Below, piece after piece: positions 55,982 through 64,000 of a stretch of 64,000 nucleotides of DNA. The notes under the pieces were generated by a model. That model was not told the origin of the DNA. It did no database searches and saw only the letters and a list, made by a program, of their open reading frames with translations. The stretch's first letter is position 1, and each line of letters begins with the position of its first letter. The translations under genes were made by a program, and so were the position numbers. The stretch is from Thalassia testudinum (Eukaryota > Streptophyta > Magnoliopsida > Alismatales > Hydrocharitaceae). The stretch lies in contig JAZHRO010000012.1 of assembly GCA_037157565.1 (NCBI GenBank), positions 55,915,501-55,979,500 on the forward strand, read 5' to 3'.

Positions 55982-58709
55982 TGAAACGTGGGTTTTACCG
56001 GGTTTGAGGGTTTTGGTTTTGTTATAACGTTGTAGTAAAGCCGGTTATTACCAACATTTCAAATATAAATTTTTTTACTCGGAAAATGAAAGAGTTCCCG
56101 AGGTCGAACTCAGGGAGCAAGTTGTATTCTAGAGATATACATGTTTCTTTTACAAAAAGAGAGAGGGAAAGAATTTGTTGTTTTCTCTTTGTTCTGCAGA
56201 GGGGATGCTCTTCTTTCTCTCTTTCTTTAGATCTCCTTCTCTGTTCTGCAGAGGTGATATTCTTCTTCTGCAATGGTGATGCTCTTCTTCTTCTTCCTGC
56301 TGTTCTTCCGTTGGTGATGTTCTTCTTTCTTCAGAGCTCCTTGTTCTTCTTCTTCTTTGGTTTTCTGCCTTGACCTCTCTTCTTCTTCTTCTGCTTTGGC
56401 CGTTGCTCTTCCTTCTTCTTCAGCCTGCCTTCTTTCCTGCTCTGGCTGCTGACCCTCCGTCGTCTGACCCGGTGCTTAGACGACTTAACTATGCCTTTGC
56501 TACAGTGCAGCTCCTTCTTCTTCAGCGGGTCTTCTTCTTCGCCTGTGCCTGCACACTTCAGGGTTTTTCGTCAAGAGGCAAAACCTACTCTACCCCCCTC
56601 CCCGCGTCTCTCTTTCTCTCTGAAACCACTCTTGGGAAAGCTCTCCCAGAGCTACCGGGTAATCGGGTTCGGGTCACGCCCGGGTCCAGGCCCACCGGCG
56701 TGTGGTGGTGGGCGAGGAGTGCAGGTTGGTTTAATCGGGTCGGGCCAGGTCCGCGGAGCGTGGTCACGGACGAGGCCGGGTCGGGTGAGAGGGACCTCAC
56801 CCCGTGGTCAGGAGGCAGACAGCATAAGGCACTTTTTGCCTTTATGCGTCCGCGCGCCTCCGAGAAGTTCCGAGGTGGGACTAAATGTCCCACCCCAATT
56901 GAGCGCCCGTCGCGGAGGGAGCAGTGGGCGATCGTGGCTTCACGCGCGGCCTTCGCCCCATCTGCGAGCCTGGGACGTTTAGCGGAGACTCCCCGCGCAA
57001 CCTGGGAGTCGAACCTGGGCGAAGGCGTGCCTGCACCTGCAGGTGAAGGAGCTCTGCCTGCTCAGTAATGGCGACGGCGGGCGAGTCACCTGGTCACAGA
57101 AGAACGGCCTCTCGGCCAAATCAGACAGGCGGGGGACCTTCGTCGTGGCACGGCGAAGGTGGTCTGGGGGTCTGCAGGGGGCGTGATGGAGCCAACAGGT
57201 CGTCCTAGGTCAAACTGTGAGCGAAGAAGTGGGTGTGTTCGGTGGATCTGCAGAGGGCGTTTGGTGGGAAGTGGAGGGGCGGAAGAGGATCAGGGTGAGG
57301 AGGCGGAGGTTCTGCGGTGGTCGGCGAGCCGTGTGGGTCGCTGAGGTGATGGGAGCGGCTCGCCGGAGGGTGGTCGGAGGCGGAGAGGGTGAGGGTGAAC
57401 TAGAGCGGTCGAGGGTTTAATCAAATAAAAGACAGTGAGGAAAAGAAAGAGGGGGAGATGGGGAGGAGTTCTGACTTAGCTATGGAGACGAAAGGGGCCG
57501 AGACAGGGCGACAGTCGTATCGACTGTCGCCGGAGAAGAAGATGCCCAGGGGAAGGGGCGGCGGCGAGCAGAGGACTGGAGAGGCGCCAGCTGGGTACGG
57601 CGTGGCGCAGGAAGAGCAGGGGAGGAGGTCTCTGCTGCTGGTATTACGGCAGAGCGAAGAGGAGGAGGAGGAGGAACCGCCGGAGCTGGTGGGCGTCTGC
57701 CGGAGGGAGAGGAGAAGAAAGTTGGGGGTTTTCCCCGTCAGACCCGAGCTGCCCTGGTCGGTGGAGCAGCGGGGGGTATTTATAGGGATGAAACAGGGAG
57801 GAAGGCGGAGGGAGACGACGTGTCTCCCTCGCCGGAGAATGGTCGGAACACGAACCCATACCGTCCGTGCGTTCGCACGGCCGGTATGGTGGGCTACAAT
57901 GACCAGGGGGGTGCCCCTGCGACGGCTGACGACGCAGGGCACCCCCGGTTTACTTGCCAGGTCCCCCACCTCACCCTGCGCGGCGCCATGCTCCGCGCAA
58001 GGTCGCCGGAGCATGGTGCTGGCAGGGTTTTGCAGGAGGGACCTGATTGCAAAGAACGAAGGAGAGTTAGGGGCCAAAATGCGAGGGTTCAAAAGTTGAG
58101 GGCCAAAGAGTAAATATATGAGGACCAAAGTGTGAAGTCGGTCAAGGAGGTTTCTTCTTAGGCTCAAGTTTTTATACATGACTAATTAGGACCTAAGGAA
58201 TCTGATGGTGAATTTCATTTTCATATTAAACCTTGTTTGACTGGTCAATTTGCGCAAAAACCCAAATTAAGTTATTAATTGGGCATGGTTCTCAATGTAG
58301 GTCAAAATGGGTTCTAAAGGCCAAATTGAAGGTTCTAAACCCTAGAGATTATTTTTCTATGAATTTTAGAGGGTTTATTCTATTTTTACTTTGCCTCGAA
58401 CCTTGTGAATTGAAGTGGGTTGTTTTAGGGTTACAGATTATCATTTGGTTCCTTGGAAGTGCTGTAGCCCTTACTAGATCATCTCATCCCACTTTTATTC
58501 TTATTAAGCTGTTTTGACCTGTGTTTGGGCCCTGAATTACCCTGTATGCAGATTATACTGGTAAAATTGCACTTTTACCCCTTATGACTTGTTTCCTTCT
58601 CAAACTCAGAATTCTCTGAGTTAAGCCTTTCCTTGAGATATGTAGGAGCTTTTATCCTTTGTATTGGGTCAAAATGAGCTAGTTATGGCTCATGATGAGG
58701 TTCTCATCA
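55982..58709 (-). repeat. 3' LTR of ATH-5 (2,728 bp)
   Basis: Edges TGAAACGTGGG and CTCATCA. It contains CGTTGTAGTAAAGCC (56028-56042), the conserved motif (56099-56120), a CT-rich tract (about 56150-56450) and the promoter module. Bases 56843-58709 align without gaps to 59978-61844 with 8 differences. The 200-250-codon frames on either strand are GC-driven and present in both LTR copies. Confidence 0.92.
57777..57889 (-). promoter_or_regulatory. ATH-5 3' LTR promoter: TATA box and hairpin
   Basis: CTATAAATA at 57785-57777; hairpin 57856-57889 identical to that of ATH-4. Confidence 0.75.
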
Positions 58710-58718
58710 TACCCCCAT
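58710..58718 (-). other. Polypurine tract region (ATH-5)
   Basis: Minus strand ATGGGGGTA abuts the 3' LTR. Confidence 0.7.
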
Positions 58719-59977
58719 GCCTAGCTTTTGCTAGTCCCTTAGCAAAAACTTAAGGTTTCAACCCTTGTTCTAGACCATGAAGTTTTTAATGGTTTTAGAT
58801 AAGTGCCTTTTTTATTTGAGCATAGATTAGGTTAGAATGCTGACCATAGGCCTAAAAGGTACTCTAGTACCAATCAAGATCCAAATCTGTCTAGCCTTAG
58901 TCTCAGTCTTCTAGCAAAGGTTTTTAAGGCCCGCAAGAACTAACCTAAGGTTTATTGGACTTCGTGGTTAAAGCACCCGTGCTTGAAATGATTTTAGCCC
59001 TGGCTCAGTTCGCAGTGCGTTTTGTAAGAGAGAGATAGAAAGTTTTTCTGTTTGGAGAGTTTTCTCTCTCTTTTTCTTTTTAGTTCTAGCCTAGGATTGG
59101 CTTTTCAACACGGTCTGTATCAGATTCCTTGCTCCCATCATCAATCCTCAAGGGTTCCTGGCGATCGATGCTTCGAGATAGCACCGCTCATGGCAACCCC
59201 CGGAACCCTGGCTATTGAGATTTCGAGATAATCCCATCCATGGTATTCCGTGGCCGAATCCAGACCCTGGCAATTGACACTTCGAGATAATGCCATCCAT
59301 GGAATCTGAACCAGCAGAGTGCTTACATGCCCCCCGTTGGATATGTAAATATCCTAAGAGACAAGCACCGAGGAGATGATATTTTGTTACGCATCTTCGA
59401 GGGGATTTCCCGCCTCTCCGCGCTGGGAACTCGTCCAAATCAACTTGTGTTGATCGGCCGTTCCTATTCTAGGTGTTCTTTTCAGATTTTTGCGACGCTT
59501 CTGCGTGATTCTGATTTTTACGCTTACTGAACCAGGCTGTGTGTGAGATTAGGGTGCTTAGGTTACTGAGTCCCGTAAACCAAAAATTAGTTAACGAGGC
59601 CGAATACTTCCTAAGCCTTAGACCTAATACTTCAGCTTTTCATTTTCCTCAACCTCTTGAGGAGTGTCCAGATCTTAATGGGTACTAAGAGTCTATTCAA
59701 GAATGCCTAAGGTTTGCATTCTTTACTAATCTTATTGTGCACTTTTCTTGAATGAGGTCTAGAACTTAGGTTAATTCCTTAGTTCCTTACTAATGACTAT
59801 CACTTTTTCTCATAATTTTGTGCTCCTTTTTCATTTTGTTTCTTTTCTCCTTCACAAAATTTTCTTCTCCTCTTTTCCTCTTATTCTTTTTCGAATTTTT
59901 TTTTTTTTTTTTTAATTTTTATGGTGTTTTTGGCATATGTGAATTTTTTGTTTGAAACCTTTTCTTACAAGTTTTTG
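58719..59977 (-). other. ATH-5 residual internal sequence (3' non-coding block)
   Basis: Near-identical to ATH-4 53127-54380, including the three CCATGG repeats (about 59169-59191, 59218-59244 and 59279-59302) and a T-rich run (59897-59917). It ends at ttacaagttttt, where sequence jumps to mid-LTR (deletion junction at about 59977). Confidence 0.8.
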
Positions 59978-61844
59978 TATGCGTCCGCGCGCCTCCGAGA
60001 AGTTCCGAGGTGGGACTAAATGTCCCACCCCAATTGAGCGCCCGTCGCGGAGGGAGCAGTGGGCGATCGTGGCTTCACGCGCGGCCTTCGCCCCATCTGC
60101 GAGCCTGGGACGTTTAGCGGAGACTCCCCGCGCAACCTGGGAGTCGAACCTGGGCGAAGGCGTGCCTGCACCTGCAGGTGAAGGAGCTCTGCCTGCTCAG
60201 TAATGGCGACGGCGGGCGAGTCACCTGGTCACAGAAGAACGGCCTCTCGGCCAAATCAGACAGGCGGGGGACCTTCGTCGTGGCACGGCGAAGGTGGTCT
60301 GGGGGTCTGCAGGGGGCGTGATGGAGCCAACAGGTCGTCCTAGGTCAAACTGTGAGCGAAGAAGTGGGTGTGTTCGGTGGATCTGCAGAGGGCGTTTGGT
60401 GGGAAGTGGAGGGGCGGAAGAGGATCAGGGTGAGGAGGCGGAGGTTCTACGGTGGTCGGCGAGCCGTGTGGGTCGCTGAGGTGATGGGAGCGGCTCGCCG
60501 GAGGGTGGTCGGAGGCGGAGAGGGTGAGGGTGAACTGGAGCGGTCGAGGGTTTAATCAAATAAAAGACAGTGAGGAAAAGAAAGAGGGGGAGATGGGGAG
60601 GAGTTCTGACTTAGCTATGGAGACGAAAGGGGCCGAGACAGGGCGAAAGTCGTATCGACTGTCGCTGGAGAAGAAGATGCCCAGGGGAAGGGGCGGCGGC
60701 GAGCAGAGGACTGGAGAGGCGCCAGCTGGGTACGGCGTGGCGCAGGAAGAGCAGGGGAGGAGGTCTCTGCTGCTGGTATTACGGCAGAGCGAAGAGGAGG
60801 AGGAGGAGGAACCGCCGGAGCTGGTGGGCATCTGCCGGAGGGAGAGGAGAAGAAAGTTGGGGGTTTTCCCCGTCAGACCCGAGCTGCCCTGGTCGGTGGA
60901 GCAGCGGGGGGTATTTATAGGGATGAAACAGGGAGGAAGGCGGAGGGAGACGACGTGTCTCCCTCGCCGGAGAATGGTCGGAACACGAACCCATACCGTC
61001 CGTGCGTTCGCACGGCCGGTATGGTGGGCTACAATGACCAGGGGGGTGCCCCTGCGACGGCTGACGACGCAGGGCACCCCCGGTTTACTTGCCAGGTCCC
61101 CCACCTCACCCTGCGCGGCGCCATGCTCCGCGCAAGGTCGCCGGAGCATGGTGCTGGCAGGGTTTTGCAGGAGGGACCTGATTGCAAAGAACGAAGGAGA
61201 GTTAGGGGCCAAAATGCGAGGGTTCAAAAGTTGAGGGCCAAAGAGTAAATATATGAGGACCAAAGTGTGAAGTCGGTCAAGGAGGTTTCTTCTTAGGCTC
61301 AAGTTTTTATACATGAATAATTAGGACCTAAGGAATCTGATGGTGAATTTCATTTTCATATTAAACCTTGTTTGACCGGTCAATTTGCGCAAAAACCCAA
61401 ATTAAGTTATTAATTGGGCATGGTTCTCAATGTAGGTCAAAATGGGTTCTAAAGGCCAAATTGAAGGTTCTAAACCCTAGAGATTATTTTTCTATGAATT
61501 TTAGAGGGTTTATTCTATTTTTACTTTGCCTCGAACCTTGTGAATTGAAGTGGGTTGTTTTAGGGTTACAGATTATCATTTGGTTCCTTGGAAGTGCTGT
61601 AGCCCTTACTAGATCATCTCATCCCACTTTTATTCTTATTAAGCTGTTTTGACCTGTGTTTGGGCCCTGAATTACCCTGTATGCAGATTATACTGGTAAA
61701 ATTGTACTTTTACCCCTTATGACTTGTTTCCTTCTCAAACTCAGAATTCTCTGAGTTAAGCCTTTCCTTGAGATATGTAGGAGCTTTTATCCTTTGTATT
61801 GGGTCAAAATGAGCTAGTTATGGCTCATGATGAGGTTCTCATCA
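59978..61844 (-). repeat. 5' LTR of ATH-5, truncated (1,867 bp)
   Basis: Equivalent to 56843-58709 with no indels. The primer-proximal ~860 bp of the LTR are missing. It retains the promoter and the outer terminus next to GTGCT. Confidence 0.92.
60912..61024 (-). promoter_or_regulatory. ATH-5 5' LTR promoter: TATA box and hairpin
   Basis: CTATAAATA at 60920-60912; hairpin 60991-61024, same as the 3' LTR copy. It would transcribe leftwards into the deleted internal region. Confidence 0.72.
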
Positions 61845-61849
61845 GTGCT
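61845..61849. repeat. Target-site duplication GTGCT, right copy (ATH-5)
   Basis: See 55977-55981. Confidence 0.93.
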
Positions 61850-64000
61850 CATCGGGAAAATGCTCAGTGATGGGTCCGGAAGGGTCAATTATTTCAGAAG
61901 GAAGACGGGACAAGTGATCAGCTACCACATTTTGCTTTCCCGCTTTGTCGCGAATCTCAAGGTCAAATTCTTGCAACAGCAAGATCCATCGGATTAATCG
62001 AGGTTTCGCGTCCTTCTTTGCAAGGAGATGCCTCACACCTGTGTGATCCGAGTATATGATGACACGGGAACCCAGAAGGTACGATCTGAACTTTTCTAGG
62101 GCAAATACTACAGCTAGCAGCTCTTTCTCAGTAACCGTATAGTTACGCTGAGCCTCATCGAGTGTTTTGCTGGCGTAGTAAATGGCCACAGGTTTCCTGT
62201 CAATTTTCTGCCCCAAAACCGCTCCTACAGCGAAGTCGGATGCATCGCACATGATCTCAAAGGGTTGAGACCAATCAGGGGACTGTAGGATCGGGGCTTG
62301 GGTGACTCGGTCACGCAGGATTTCAAATGCTTGAGTGCATTCCTTGGAAATTTCGAAAGGAACATCCTTGGAGAGAAGAGTGGTCAGGGGGCGCGCGATT
62401 TTTGAAAAATCAGGGATAAATCGTCGATAAAAACCGACATGCCCTAAAAAGGAACGGATGTCCCTGATCGAGCTAGGCATAGGAAGGTGAGAAATCAGAT
62501 TAACCTTAGCTCGATCCACTTGGATACCTTTCTCCGAAATTGAGTGTCCCAGGACAATTCCCTCAGGCACCATGAAATGGCTCTTTTCCCAGGAAAGAAC
62601 CAAATTCACATCAATGCACCGCCTGAGTATCTGGACCAAGTGTTGGAGGCAATCGTCGAATGATGCTCCGAAAACTGAAAAGTCATCCATGAAGACTTCC
62701 AGATAATCACCTACCATATCTGAGAATATGGCAAGCATGCATCGCTGAAAAGTAGCGGGTGCATTGCAAAGACAGAAAGGCATCCTTCGGAAAGCGTATG
62801 TTCCGAAGGGGCAGGTGAACGTGGTCTTTTCTTGGTCCTCAGGATGGATTGCCACCTGGTTATAACCGGAGTACCCGTCAAGAAAGCAGAAGAACCTATT
62901 TCCCGCAAGTTTTTCGAGAATTTGATCAATGAAGGGTAGTGGGAAATGATCCTTCTTCGTGGAGGAATTGAGTCGGCGGTAATCTATACAGACTCTCCAC
63001 GAGTTGGCTAATCGGGTAGGAATGATTTCTCCGGTCTCAGTCGTTATAGTGGTGAGTCCTGCCTTCTTGGGCACGACCTGAATTGGGCTCACCCAACGAC
63101 TATCGGAGATCGGGTAGATGATTCCGGCATCTAACCACTTGATGATCTCCTTTTTCACGACCTCCTGCAGATTGGGGTTTAAGCGTCTCTGCATTTCACG
63201 AGAAGGTCGTGTGCCCTCTTCTGAATAGATATGATGAGTACAATAAGAGGGACTTATTCTAGTCAAATCATCGAGAGTCCATCCGATGGCTCTGCGATGT
63301 TGCTGGAGGACAACAATCAGATGGGATTCCTGTTCAGGACTGAGGTTGGAATTGATAATCACAGGAAGGGTCTGATTAGAACCCAAAAAGACGTATTTCA
63401 AGTGAGTAGGAAGGGGTTTCAGTTCGAGGATGGGGTTATCAGCAGCAGCGGGTGGTTCAGTATAGATGTGAGGTTCAAGGGTGGGAGTTACTGGGTTGTT
63501 CATATCTGGATTCGACTCCTCTGTTTGCGGGTCAAGATCCTTCTGTGGTTGATGAGGCATAATCGAGTCATTCTGGAGGTGTGATTCATCAACCAAAGTC
63601 TTGATGTCACAAATTTGTTCGATGACGCCGCAATTAATTCCTTGTTGGGCCTTAAATATATCAATTTTCAGTGTTTGATCTCCAAACTTAAGCTCTATTT
63701 GGCCCTCCTCACAGCTGATGTTGGCTCTAGCAGTAGCCAAGAAAGGTCTCCCTAGAATGATTGGTGTATCCCTAGGGTTCTCAGGTGCATCCATATCTAA
63801 GACTATAAAGTCCACTGGAAAATAGAAATCCCGCACTCTTACGATAACATCCTCGAGAATCCCTTTTGGTGACTTTATAGATCGATCTGCTAATTGTAAT
63901 GTCACCTCGGTTGGTTTTAGCTCAGATTCTTCTAGATGGTCAAGTAAGGATGTGGGTATCAGGTTTATGGATGCACCCAAGTCTAACAATGCTCTATCAA
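61850..64000 (-). CDS. ATH-4 protease, reverse transcriptase and RNase H (part of pol, runs off the right edge)
   Basis: Makes cDNA and processes the polyprotein. Open from the window edge to the ATH-5 border; the reading stops at 61842 only because it runs into the LTR. Numbered from 63989: protease active site LDLGASINL at residues 2-10, then LKPTEVTLQLADRS and TPIILGRPFLATARA. A low-complexity connector follows (about 150-220). RT has SWRVCIDYRRLNSSTKKDHF, FLDGYSGYNQV and catalytic FMDD at 433-436 (62682-62693). RNase H has CDASDFAVGAVLG (about 579), EKELLAVVFALEKF, IIYSDHTGV and VVADHLSRLP. No stop or frameshift, in contrast to ATH-2 and ATH-3. Confidence 0.92.

Larger units (their letters stand above)
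55982..61844 (-). mobile_element. ATH-5, deleted Athila-type element nested in ATH-4 pol
   Basis: Bounded by GTGCT duplications and TG...CA. Complete 3' LTR (55982-58709), polypurine tract, about 1.26 kb of 3' internal sequence, then a direct join into the middle of the 5' LTR (59978-61844). Gag, pol, primer site and the primer-proximal part of the 5' LTR are deleted. It cannot move by itself. Confidence 0.92.
50435..64000 (-). mobile_element. ATH-4, young Athila-type element, interrupted by ATH-5, runs off the right edge
   Basis: Sense minus: 3' LTR 53117-50435, polypurine tract, 3' non-coding block, integrase, ATH-5 insertion, RNase H/RT/protease. Both pol halves are open. Gag, primer site and 5' LTR lie right of the window. 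Confidence 0.88.

Noticed and set aside
57421..58179. 252-codon minus frame and overlapping 213-codon plus frame, repeated at 60524-61314
   Set aside because: Both copies are inside the LTRs of one element. The region is GC-rich and open on several frames at once, low-complexity (Ser/Glu/Arg runs), without homology, and overlaps the TATA box and hairpin.

Overview
The window looks like transposon-dense, gene-poor chromatin from a seed plant. Its plant character comes from Athila-type Ty3/gypsy polyproteins, tRNA-Asp and tRNA-iMet primer sites, LTRs of 1.5-3.5 kb, a CACTA (En/Spm) element with TNP2-like and PF03004-like genes, and copia fragments. I found no host gene, rRNA, tRNA or CRISPR array. 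The species cannot be named from this sequence. Element names used here are mine.

Layout, left to right. (1) 1-3879, minus: the 5' end of a chromovirus-like gypsy element (GY-1): LTR 1185-3879, iMet primer site, and an open Gag-protease frame that runs off the left edge. It sits in the 5' part of (2) CACTA-1, 3880-12787, plus: a decayed TNP2-like transposase gene and a PF03004-like gene with visible introns, subterminal repeats and the 3' terminal repeat. A solo LTR (sLTR-1, 5707-7839, duplication CATAT) splits the transposase gene. (3) ATH-1, 12832-about 18150, plus: an Athila LTR, primer site and broken gag, with no pol. (4) 18150-20783: LTR-like debris and a minus-strand copia gag/LTR piece (COP-1). 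(5) ATH-2, 20784-36839, minus: an Athila element with two LTRs and a heavily mutated gag-pol. Solo LTR sLTR-2 (28770-30460) lies inside it, and its 5' LTR is chimeric. (6) 36840-37941: an LTR-like fragment. (7) ATH-3, 37942-50054, minus: 3' LTR, broken pol and gag. Solo LTR sLTR-3 (42557-45313, duplication CCCAC) lies in pol. (8) COP-2, a copia LTR piece from 50055, is entered at 50435 by ATH-4 (50435 to beyond 64000, minus). ATH-4 pol is open apart from the insertion of ATH-5 (55982-61844, duplication GTGCT). This gives a nest ATH-3 < COP-2 < ATH-4 < ATH-5.

How the parts fit. Each Athila copy reads, in its own sense, LTR - tRNA-Asp primer site - conserved leader - gag - protease/RT/RNase H/integrase - a conserved 3' non-coding block - polypurine tract - LTR. 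The ATH-5 LTRs differ by 8 substitutions and no indels over 1,867 aligned bases, counted by eye, so movement was recent. The older copies are riddled with stops.

The most interesting signals are non-coding. (a) A short stretch 30-46 nt inside the primer-proximal edge of almost every Athila-type LTR is complementary to the 5' end of the same tRNA-Asp whose 3' end matches the primer site. (b) The GY-1 LTR carries arrays of the 12-bp palindrome CCAGACGTCTGG phased at exactly 20 or 20/12 bp. (c) sLTR-1 has a chain of about ten perfect hairpins leading into its TATA box. (d) A hairpin 70-85 bp upstream of the TATA box is kept across LTR families with different, mutually complementary arms.
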